Below are positions 37,893-50,200 of a stretch of 64,000 bases of DNA, one piece after another. The position numbers and the translations under genes are program-made. The notes below the pieces were generated by a model. It saw only the letters and a list, made by a program, of their open reading frames with translations, was not told where the DNA came from and ran no database searches. Positions within the stretch are counted from its first letter, which is position 1; the number at the start of each line of letters is the position of its first letter. The DNA is taken from contig NW_002060963.1 in assembly GCF_000150275.1 (NCBI RefSeq), forward strand, positions 653,262-717,261. The letters run 5' to 3'. This stretch comes from Trichoplax adhaerens. Taxonomy: Eukaryota; Placozoa; Uniplacotomia; Trichoplacea; Trichoplacidae.

Positions 37893-40340
37893 ATGATGGA
37901 AAGAATGATTCATTCGTTAAAGAGCAATGCTCTAGCGACTGCACAATTCTTAACACCAGTACTCAAAGAGTCAAAATTTCGTGAGACGGGGGTGATCACT
38001 CCGGAAGAATTTGTTGCTGCTGGTGATTACCTTGTCCATCAATGTCCAACATGGCAATGGACATCGGGCGAAGAGAGTAAAATGAAGTCTTATTTACCGC
38101 GAGAAAAACAATTTCTAATTACACGTAATGTTCCATGTTACCGACGTTGTAAACACATGGAATATGTTGAAGAGAATGAAACTATAGTAGAAGAGGATAG
38201 TGAAATTGGTGGTTGGATCGATACACATCATAATGTCCAATTGGGCGATACGTTGGGAGCCACTGCAGCCAATGATGCTCCCCTTTCTGCCTTACAAGAT
38301 CAAATAGTCAATATATCGTTAGAGAATCGTAAAGGTATGTCAAAGGAATCTTATCCTTATACTCATTCACTCTTTACACGATCTTGAGCTGAACGGACTT
38401 TCGCCACCACTGTATTGCGTTGAATATGTTTGAATACAATTTTACCAAATGGATTCAGACGTGAATAAACGATGGATAGACGCGTATACAGTACAGTATT
38501 CGAGTTTTGTGCTATGCTGTTCTCCTTTCCATACGATAGTGTAGTAATAGTCCTATGGTTGAATTCTTTTACAATCAAAATAGGGTTGTCAGATGTACAG
38601 TTTACTGACGTAGACTCTACTAGATCTACTGGAGATAGATGTACGCGTATTTTGAATAGCGTGTGTTTCATTAATTTACACTATACTAACCAGTATAAGT
38701 CGACTAGGCTGATTGATCTACTGTACGGTAAGATAATAATAAAGCGATCGTAATTAGATCCTAATATGAATAAACAGACAAATTAAGATTGAATAATTGA
38801 TTTAGGCAAATTAGGTGAAGGACTTTAAGCGATATCTTACTATCACTATACACAAGAAAACTGCATTTTCACATTATTTAGGTATTTTCATTCATTAATA
38901 GCAATCCTTTAGTAGCAATGGATGATTGAGGACATTACAGCAAGCAGTTTAAAATACAAGGTTCGCTGTAAGACATACAAAAGAATATGCAACTAATCAG
39001 TAAACCTGTATGATTAATTATCGATCAGTACTTTAGATAGTAATTCAATTTAGCCCTGTTACTAGCGTCGATTAGTTAAAGCCGTACAATTTTTTCATTT
39101 GTAGTTCGCTAGTTAGTTGATACGCTAACTTACCGATATTTGTAAAGCCTGCATCTTATGTAGATCCAAACTGGAGAATACGATCAAGTATCTAAAATGT
39201 AGCGAAATAGACACAAAGAAGATGTACGAATAGAATATTGATGAGATAAAATTAAAGATATAATGGATCAGCAGTATCCTTGATAAACGAGCGAGCGTAA
39301 TTAACAGATTTTAAAGACTCAATTACATTATGTAGGGTATGCATTGACGTTGTAAACGTGCAAGTTAACAACCACGAAATCTAAAAGTAGTAAGTAATCA
39401 ACATACGGACACATTAGCTTACACAAATACTTTCAGCACGTCGTTAGTGGCCCTTTATGAATCGCATTGGATAGATAGTAACGCTCCAATTTATTGTACT
39501 CTAAAATGAATTCGTTTATTGTTGCTATGATCGGCCGTATTGGACATGCATAATTGTGATATTACTTGATGTATGTACTGCTGATGAGGAAATATTCTAC
39601 TTAATCGTAATATCTTATAATCAAAATTATCTTAGAATTTAATATACAGTAGAGCAGATCTCAAATCAAGTACCATGTTGAGTACAATGATTGTCTGATA
39701 CTAATACCTCAGCTACTAGATTCAAGGACTTAAATAGTAGTTGGCCGCATATAAAACAAGCCTATTCCAATTTTTCTTAGATGTCAGCCGTGATGGACCT
39801 GATGGAAATACAAATAATGACGATGGTGATGATGATGATGATGATGAAGAAGCGGAAGATATGGAAGCTTTCGAAGAGAGCGGATTGTTAGATGATGATA
39901 ATGCTACTTTGGTCACTAAAGATTCTACAGAGTTAAACGCTAGCGCCATTGATGGTGCTGCAGCGGATGGAGGTATTTTACAAACGCGAACTTACGATTT
40001 GCATATAACCTACGATAAATATTATCAGACACCACGTTTGTGGTTGTTTGGTTACGATGAGCATCGTCAACCATTGAAGGTAGAAGAAATGTATGAAGAT
40101 TTTAGTCAAGATCACGCCAAAAAAACCATTACCATGGAAAGTCATCCTCATCTACTGAATTCTACAATGGCATCTGTACACCCTTGTCGTCATGCTGAGG
40201 TTATGAAAAAAATTATACAAACAGTGCAAGATGGTGGCCATGAACTCGGTGTTCATGTGTATCTAGTTATATTTTTGAAATTTGTTCAAGCTGTTATTCC
40301 TACCATCGAATATGATTATACTCGGCAATTTACTATGTAG
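37893..40340 (+). CDS. ATG3: ATG3, E2-like enzyme of the ATG8 conjugation system
   Basis: Two exons, 37893-38334 and 39781-40340; 1002 nt, 333 aa plus stop (human 314). ATG3 receives ATG8/LC3 from ATG7 and transfers it to phosphatidylethanolamine on forming autophagosomes. Seen: the N-terminal helix, amphipathic and membrane-sensing in the family; [21 protein letters not shown]; an acidic flexible loop in exon 2 with Asp runs; the E2 core [17 protein letters not shown]; the catalytic cysteine in the HPC motif ([14 protein letters not shown], about Cys283); and the conserved C terminus [17 protein letters not shown] at 37893 and 37896 are adjacent; either is possible. The frame is open upstream to 37779, but similarity begins here, so that part is taken as 5' UTR. 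The single intron is 1446 bp. AATAAA at 40488-40493 is a plausible polyadenylation signal. Confidence 0.96.
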
Positions 40341-43300
40341 ATGGTCAGGATGTTTGATAGCACCCCGATAATTTTCTTAAAATAGGACTGGCAGACCAAG
40401 ATACAATTGCAACTGCTTGCTGCTTGCTACGTCATTTGATGCTTCGTGATTATTCAGAAATACGTGCATGATTTTTACAGTAGTATTAATAAACAATTTC
40501 AAGTATCAATAAGATAAACAATAGTACGGAATGATGTGTAGTAGCGATAGTACGTCATTGTGTGAGTATTATGGATCCAGTATTGATATTATATATATAT
40601 TATATACATTATAGAGAATATATTTAAAAGTTGATGGCTTAACTGATATTAATGATATGACTCGGAGAATTGAAGTATTGCATAACTGCTCACTATCTTA
40701 CAAATTGGTAAAATTATGGCAATCTTTAACCCCTTACTATTGACCTCAGAAGTTGAATCAGCTCACAATGTAATATGTAGGACTTCTCTATGTTTTGCTT
40801 TTAGACAGCTTATAATGATAACCGAAAACAATGATCTAGTATGCATATCTGTTGTCGTTTGTACCATTCTTTTATTGTGCGCAGCGGATTTGGTGTTAAA
40901 TTCTCGTTTCTTGAGATAGCATTTTGTCCTTGTGCATAATGATCACCTGTACATATAAATATTAATGCTATACAGTCAATAAATCCTAGTAAGAGACTTG
41001 CGTTATTTTACCCGCATTTCTTTACTATTCTAAACTACCGTTTACTTTCACGAATGATTCATCGTGCGACCGGTTTGTTAATCTTTAAATCAGCTAAAGA
41101 TTTGTAGTGATATTGTACCGTTACCCGGTGGTATACAGTAATACCTATTTTTCAACCTTTAGCCATATCAGTAAATTAGAAAGTATAATAAGATATATAG
41201 ATTTTATGAAAAATTTCTGATGTGCAAGTGTATTGGATATATACTGTAAGGTATGAAGAAAATATTACTTCATATAGACTGATATCACGTTATTCACATC
41301 TTTAATTTGAGGATATGTAATAGATACATTATTCAGAAATGGATAGTATCATCAATATAACTCTAAACTAGCTAGCAAGTGATTGTTCCTGTAAAAATTT
41401 ATATATAGTTCTTTATAGTCTGTAATTCGTTCGACAACATTTCTTACTTTACTTTTTGCGGATACTACCGTAAATTAATAGTCACTGTAGTCAATTACTA
41501 CACTCATATTACTGAATATGCCTTTGGAAAATAATTTCTTGCAGCCTGTACAATGTTATTTACAGCTGTATCTAATAAATTCATTAATAAACAATCTTAT
41601 TATTGATCCACATTGCATGAGCTCTACGGACTACCGCCACTTAACGTTTAGTAATTCCTGGACAGATAGATATTTATTACAGTGTAGCATAGGTAGTGGT
41701 TAATTTTATTAATATTCTGTGCAACTATTTTATATGCTACGATTATTCTTATGAATTAGTGCATTAACCACAAATAATAACCTCCTCAGTTTACAGCTCA
41801 CGAAAATCTTCCACAAAAAAGTATCAGCTATGATAATGCTATCAAAAATAGTAATTAACTCGCCACGTACGTCCTATTTATGCGGTAGGAATCAACGCTA
41901 CGTGCATGGTACTGTATAATATCTTAAAACATTTTTTCAGCAGTATTGCCTCCTACATGTATGTTGGTAGTGTATTATAGGAGTCTAGCTATGAAATACG
42001 ACAATTATTCATCATATTATGCAAAATAAATATAAATGACCCATTCCGCAGTAGCACTACACATAGTGTTCTTCAATAAAATGAAGGTGTGCTCTTTTAA
42101 TACGAATGATAATCGTAATCGCAACGCATGGAATAACCGTATGTATCGACGATATTGCAAAAATTGCAGTCAGCCTAATGGTAACCTATCTGCACTTATA
42201 TAACATGATCCAATTAGCAATGAAAGAGCTATAAGCTGGACCGTAGCAATTTCTATCTCACAATCATAAAACTATTCCTTTATTTACAGACCTATACAAG
42301 TACACTACGATACAATAATATATGAAATCCCATCTCGAACTAATACTTGTACTTGTATTTGCGAGACATAAAATATAGATGCAAATATTGCCAACATCGG
42401 AAATATGAAATTAAAATTATGACTAAATTAGTAGCTATCAACATTGATGTCGCAATGATCAAATTAGGCAATGATGGAAGGATAGTGTGATTATTTCGTA
42501 ACGTAAATCTGCGGGTAGATATAACTGGGTAATATATAAACGCAATCAGTTGAAAGCTGATAACTTTTATAGTTGTAGCCGACACAACATGATACTCTCG
42601 ATGAAAGCAGTCACTGCATTTTATAGATGAAGTAATATTACAAAATTCTCATAAAGATTATTGAAACTCTACCTGAATTTCCTTACTGTTGAAGTGACCA
42701 TCATTACAGGCAATAACTTACAAAAGTGTTTTCGGTGGCAAATAGCACAAAGTAAATAAGAGGCAATCTCTGATGATTCCCTAATTGCTTATTGATGCTA
42801 AACGCAGTAAAGTAAATGTTTATAGACTGATCATTATGGCAATAAAGTTATGTAATTATAGATCGAAATCAGTTTTATACATCCATCTTTTATATATCCG
42901 TTGCCAATCACTTCCGGTTTACAGTTAGAAATACAACGTGTGAAAATCACATTCCATACACTATTGCAGTGATCTACAACGACGATGGTAGCGAGCAACA
43001 TTATCCATTGCCGAATAGTCAAATTTTGCAATAGCATATACCTGGCAAGCTATGCCTGGCGGATTAATTAGTCATCGCAGCATGCACTTTAAAGCGTTGC
43101 ACCCTCTACATTATATGACTTAACATCGCAATTAGTAACAAAAGACAATTAAGTCAAAGAAATCAACGGACTGAATAAATAAATAATAGAGTAACTTTGC
43201 CATCAAATACAGTTCCATTTACTCCTCGCTGCACAGTAATAAGCCAAAAACAAACTATCAGAAGGTAGTTTTAGTCTATAGGGTCGTGATGACCTTTCCC

Positions 43301-44290
43301 ATAACAGTATACTTTACGCTCGATTAAGTAGCGGATTGAAAAGTGATGGATCTGATTTAAGGGAGTATGGCTAAACTCTATTTGACTACGGAAGGGAAAA
43401 TACTATGCTAAAGGAGGATAAAACAATGCGCAAGCATTTTAATGTAAATCTTTTCTGGCAATAATCCTTCAGTTATAGTAGGGCATCATGTTATTATTAT
43501 AAAGACAATAAATAATCAATATCATTGTTTGCACATATTGTCAATAATAGAAAAAAAATGGGAAAAGGTGAAGAAAAGTGCTATACTTAATAGTATTTGA
43601 GTTTGTAATAATATCATAGATTCCATCGTAATTAGACTTAATCGGCCCACTAACTGATCATTGTCAAATCATTTCAGAAGCGACATTTCTCCTTGAATGT
43701 AATTTTCAAATTTTACTCTAAAATCTCATTGGTAAAGCTCATTTTTTTCTTTACATATTTTAATTAATTCGATGTAGAGACATAAGTAACGTCCAATTGT
43801 TTGCTAGCATTGTTTATTCTCCAGGATTCTCTTATTCATTTTTCTTTTGCCTCGATAATCTTTAAGTTAGCGTGTATAAATGAGCGTACATTAAGACAAT
43901 CGCAAAGGCACTTGATATTTTGGGATTGGATGTAAAGAATTCCATGACTGCATGTCTGAAATTGCTAAGGTAAAAACTACCTGTTGAACATTAGGATTAA
44001 GAAAATGTTATAGCTTTGTCGTCGTAATTTACTTCTATTAAGATCACAGACCGTTCATATCATAACATTTAATGGAAGAGCTAGAATATTTTGTCATAAA
44101 TTACGTGGATTACAATCATTAAAATGACGCAACGATTATCGTATCATGCTAATGTGAATAATATCATCCAGTGTAGATATTAAGATGGCGAAATGAAGAT
44201 AAAACTAATTGTCTTTGCTCACCAAGCACTTGGTTTTTGAATTTAAAGCTCAAGCTTAGCGAGAATAATTTAATTCTTTTCTTCCTACAG
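40341..44290. other. Intergenic region ATG3 / JAK-like gene
   Basis: Begins with the ATG3 3' UTR (AATAAA at 40488) and must hold the promoter and missing 5' exon of the JAK-like gene. A donor-like GCTAAG|GTAAAA ends at 43969 after two in-register ATGs, but neither frame gives the phase needed by the exon at 44291. Otherwise AT-rich, with few GTAC palindromes. Confidence 0.45.
42890..43037 (-). CDS. Possible first exon of a secreted Cys-containing peptide
   Basis: From an ATG at 43037 the frame gives a hydrophobic N terminus (residues about 10-24) ending near DHCNS, like a signal peptide. It is followed by a short segment with four cysteines spaced C-x3-C-x13-C and a GTATAA donor-like site. 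No downstream exon or family was recognised. It could be a chance frame. Confidence 0.22.
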
Positions 44291-47200
44291 AAATTAAACG
44301 CGAAAAAATTCTGATGGACGGTCAAATGACGACGATTTCATTACCCGGAAAAGGGAAAGATGAAATAATTGAAGCAACCAAGGGTATCAGTAGTAAGGTA
44401 CGGATAGCTTAGGAAGCTTAATATGAGCTATAAGGGTAAAAGAAATTAACTAAAACTAATGACTAGAACGAGAATACTCTTTTTTGCCTGCAGAATGAAT
44501 CATAGTAGTCCTTTAATAATCCTACCGTTGAATTGCCTTCTGGCAAATTCTATAGAATTATTTAAACATAGCTAAGGCTGAATTGTAATGTAGGATAAGG
44601 TTTTCATTTTTTCCTCCAATATATTATGACAATTTCTATTAATAAATCCCTCAGGAATGAATTACTTTCAAAACCACTACGGACTATTTAAGAATTCTAC
44701 TTCACGTTCATTTCGATAGTACTACCAAGAAATATGTGATAGCCCTTTTAAAAGGACATATATTAGGGTAGCCATAGATCAGAAATATATGGTATCTAGA
44801 AATTAAAATTAGATCAATACGCGTATGATAATTTCTATTAATAAATCCCATTGGAAAAAATTATCTTCAAAACGATGATAGAGTATTAAGCCCAAATAGA
44901 AAATTATCTACCGCTATTTTGCTTTACCGAATTGTAAATATAGTTAGTAAAGAATATTGAGTTTACTTCATTCTAGAATTCCCAATAAATACAACAAATT
45001 GCATGTACAATTCAAAACCAGTGATTTATTGTCTCAATTAACGAATTATTTTTGCTCATAAAATATCTTTAAAACTTTTGTAATCATTAAACAGCGCTAA
45101 GCCGTACTTATATCAACGAAGTTATTTCACAGTGTTGCCGAGCTACGGTAAAACTTAATAAAATTTCTGTAAGGAAGTGATAGGCATATCCGTTCTCCCA
45201 CCATACACGTGATTTAACGCATTAGTAGGTAATTAAGGATGTGCCGTATTGTCCAATAATTTTCTTTCCAGAAGATTCTCATCAAACTTTACGATTACTG
45301 AACAAAGTTATGTTCTGGTAATGCCCTTCTAGTTGCTTTATTTAAACCCTACGCAATTTACTGTGAGTAAATTTGTTTAGTAGACAACTTGCTTCCAAAA
45401 GTGCCTTTTCGAAAACTTATCGACTATCGTACCTCACAAGGCTTGAATTTCACAAATCAGCAAGAATGAGATAAATTTGGATGAAAATATATTGTCATCT
45501 ACGGAATCTGTTCAAATTGAAGCATAGCAAAACTCTAACCTATGGGCTATTTCCTGTTTGGTCAAAATATAACGTTACAATATGATATTATGCATTTGAT
45601 TATCATTTTCATATGAAATAGGATTAAAAAAAATTTTTGAATTTCTTCCCCAGAACAGTAAACACGATTCGATATTTCTATACGTTATTATGAAATAATG
45701 ATAACTACGTGCATTAACCGAATCGTTTCTTCGTCTCTTATAGTTATGTCGGAATGAAAACAGTTCAGCTAATTATCCTTTTGTGGTAGTACTATTATAG
45801 CTACTTTTTAACGTAGTTTTTTTATCATCTCAATATACAAAGTTACCGTAGTCATGATAATATTTCAATGATAATATAATCATACATTAGGTCGATGGAT
45901 CAACGAGATCCTGAAAAGAATTACCGAATTACATATATCATCATAAACCGTGTAATACATAATTGTTACTTAGCTTTCTCTGATATGGAGATTACAATAT
46001 TTTAGCGACAAGCTGAACTATGTTCCAAATATTGTGAGATGAAGCCAATATCCTCAGACCATTTCGCATTCGTTCACAATGGATGTATCCTTTCACCTGA
46101 TGATCAATTAGCGACGGGGAAAGTAGCTTATCGTGCGGAATTTTTCTCATTCGATTTTGATGGACTACTCCGATTTGATCAACAAGCCTTTAACTATGTT
46201 TATCAACAAGTAAGTGATATATTTTAACGTATCGAATAACCGTTACTTGGAATATTATGAATCATAAAGCAATGGGTATCTAATCTGTATTTATTTTAAG
46301 GCTATTCACTTGCTATAACGTTTGGCTATTATAGTAATTTATTCATTCATTTCTTCATGATTGATATCTTAGTGTTTACAAGATATTGAAGATAAAAATA
46401 TCAAATTGCAGTGTAATCAAGCCGCTACTTTGTCTGTCTTAACTTGGTTATTAAAAAATTTAGAGAAAGGCCTTGTACTAAACGAAATTAAGGATTTCGA
46501 TATCAGGTGCGACCACAAATCACAACTACATCGTCTATATTTAAGAATTTTCACCTATAGGTTATAATGTGAATATCTAGTGCAGCGCCAAAATAGGTCA
46601 TTTTTTTAGGTTAAATTGGAAGATTGTACAGTACTATATTGTATAATCGTCATTCTAGAGACAGGTGCATATAGTGGTTGGCAGGTAAACTTATTCATGT
46701 AGTATTAATGCAGCTAACAAGAAATTATAATCCTCATCATAAACTTAAGACATTTCATCACAAAATGCCTGCCGCCTTTACGGAAAGTAAAAAGAAGTAC
46801 TCTAGACCTTTAACTATTCTTTTTCCATGTGCTAATCTCACTGAATAGTTAACATCATCTAGAGGGTATTCATAGTAGTTATTTTAAATCTTAATAATAT
46901 ATGACTTATTTTATCATTAATACTATAAGCACCGTCTAAAATATACTTATTAATTGTATATTTACGTTGTTTCATCGCAATAATCATACATAATCTCTTA
47001 ACCTGTAATTAAAAATTAGAAATAATTAATAGATAAAATCGATTGACTATGCGGCTAAATTCCCTTACCTTTTCGATCCCAGATGGAACGATCTAAAACT
47101 ATTTCGCTGTTGCAAGACTTGCTTATTCCGTCGAATACTTGCAGGACGAAAGAAATCACGTTGTCCAGTTCTAGGACAACTTGTAAAAGAAGGCATTGCA

Positions 47201-50200
47201 AAGATTGATCATGAAATTATCAATTATTATAACAGAAAAAAAAATCTCTATGCTAGTATGGATAAACAAGAAAAATCAATTAAATCTTCTTTAGTCTCTC
47301 CTGAAGAAATTATCTGCCAAGGAGATAATATATCAATACAGACTAGTGAAGATGTATCGACATCTAATTTATCCGTTACTCAAATAGTGCAACATAACAT
47401 ATTAGAATTTCTATTCACACTTAAAGAATTTCAATATAAAGTGTTTTCGGCATTCGAGGTAAGATATTTCTTTCACCTCCATAATACCCAAGATGTAGTA
47501 TAAGTATTATGCAATCTACAGCATAAAAAGCAGTCAGAGATTAGCTCTGGGTATCGGTCTGCCTTTCTTCTAAATGTTTAAAATATCATCTCAAATAGAA
47601 AATGGTATGAAAGCTTTATCAATTATTCTTAATTAAATTGCAGTTAAATTCGCCTTAATTATACAGTTAACCTCATCAGTAATTGATTAGCTAAGAGGTT
47701 AATGTCTTCAGTAAATTTTAGCTACAAAATTACATTAGACCCGTTTAAAAATTGAAAATCCTTTGTACTAGTAGCTGCTGATATATATGTTATTAAGTTG
47801 ATGGTTTAAAATTGACAGTTTCGAATTGTAGATAATTATTTTAAATAACAATTCGTTAACATCCACGATATCAGATCAAATTATAATCATAGACTAGAGA
47901 ATTATACTAAGCCTTTATAATATATATAAATTCTCACTAGGAGGGAAAGAAAGTGTACGAGATTGCAGTTTCATGTCAAGGCCTCGTAAGTGAACTTATT
48001 ATTACTATGAACACAGCCACTGTATAAGTAGCAGTAAGCACCCTAGCTATGCCAGTAGAAAGGATACAGAAATTACTACGATTTTCTCTAAATGGCTTTT
48101 AACTCTAAATAAAGTCAGGTTTTCGATTTTATTAATTCGGCGCAATAAGAAGTTCCTTCATAACATTGCAATTTAACTATCAGCCTTCATGTCCTTAGTA
48201 TCATTTTTACGTGTACTGTACGATCAGAATTATCCGAAGGATACTAACAGCATTGTCAGATAAAATAAACTTACCAAATTTTAAAATCTTAAATCTCCGA
48301 GTAATATCCTTAGCTAACGAAATTTATACCTTTTTCCATGATTTTTGCGTGAATGATAACGTACCGCACTTGTGAATAATTTGAATCTATAAATAATGTC
48401 ATCAGACAAACTGAACTTACCTATTTAATATTTCAATAGCGGAATTCTGTGCCAATTTGATAAGTTTCATGACTTGTTTATCATTTTTATTCGTGTAATA
48501 TTATCCGGATAGTTTGATGGATATTTGTGGTATTTTTAGATAAATCGAATCGATAAAATTTAATACCTTAGCAGCGGCTTCTATAGCTGCGGTGTAAATA
48601 TTATAATTAACTACTTTATTCAGAAGAGCTATTTATTTGAATTCTTATGCTTCCACAACCATTTTTCTACAGGTATTTAAAATGTCTACCAGCAATAATG
48701 AGGAAGAAAAATTATTTTCTATTGAAGATATAATTTCAATCCAAGTCCAGAATCATGTTATTCAAGTTGAAGTCAATCAAATAGATAATTGCAACATTAC
48801 CAGTTCAATGGACAAATATCTCGAGAAAGAGCTCGGTTATACTGCTTCATATACCTATAAATGGGTAAGTCAATCGTAATTGTAGTAACGTATTCCATTT
48901 AATTATTTTACAGAGAATAATTTTCCCAAATAAAACCAACCTACAATAGTTTGCACTTTCCAAAATATCAAGACGCTATCTTTTAGTAGATTCATTACAT
49001 TGCAATTTCTATATTAGATATTACGCAACAATAGCATGATAATTAATCACATCGTTAACGGCAGTAAAATAATCGCTCTGGATATTACCTCATCCTGTAG
49101 CGCTCTACTCTGAATCAGCTTGTATCTACGCAACTTAACTTTCGCTACCTTAAAATTATTTATGGATCTATGATATTTTTAAGGCCTTTCAATTATGTAC
49201 GTTAGATTGCTGTTATGTAGCATCAATAATGTGCCTTATATACACTTTAAAGTATATTTATATCAATTCATAAATAAAGCAGTATCTTGTTAGTTAGATT
49301 TTTAAGGGTATCCGGGAGTGAATCAGATTGTTTCTTAACAATTTCTCGTGGAAAAACAAACTACAGTACATGTTGTGGCATGTTATTTTATGCTAAAATA
49401 TGTACTAACGTAAGATTTTTCAGCGTTTAATAATATTTTGCTAATTCAATACTATTGTAATAAGTACGATTGCAAGTTTGATGCTTAGTGCTTTATAATA
49501 ATCGAGATTATAATAGTAAAATCCTTAATACTATTTTTATTTAACAGGCATGTCAGAACGAAATGAAAGCTAAATCTTTCTCAAACGTTCTTAAAGGCTA
49601 TTACAGATTGTTAGTAAATCGAAACACTAATTTATCAGGAGGTAAAGGGTTTAGAGACTGTAATCTGGAGTATTTTTTAATTATGCCAGATTCACGATAG
49701 AAATGTTTATTTTATTTAACAGATGTGAATTCTACATGTTCTGAATATAGATTTGTTGTAAACTATACCTGCTAGTTTATCAGTAATATATATACATCAG
49801 TAATAATGCCTGATGAGACCATTAATTTAGGAACATCTAAAATTACCGCCACAAAAGGCAGATTTTGATTAAATAACATTGTAAGCCAGATCATTATCTT
49901 TTGCAGGTAAACAAGAAATAGCAGTAGATTTAGAAAATGAGCTAAAAGGTGTTCTTCATGGGCCATTACGGTTAGTAGAGATTTAGATCGCAGTATATAA
50001 ACAGATTTTAGCGTAGGCTATTTTTTTAGCTATATTCACTTTCAGACGAGCAGGGTAAAAGATAAGCAGCAAGCAGATATACTCATGTAAAGTTCCTTGA
50101 ATAATATACAGACTTAATATGCTATAAAGTCAGAATATTTAGCTCTAAACTAATCATTAAGAGTCTCCCTCCATAATGTATATCAATCGAAAATATTCGT

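Noticed and set aside
43925..43969. Candidate first exon of the JAK-like gene (two ATGs before GCTAAG|GTAAAA)
   Set aside because: The exon at 44291 needs one overhanging base; neither ATG frame provides it.
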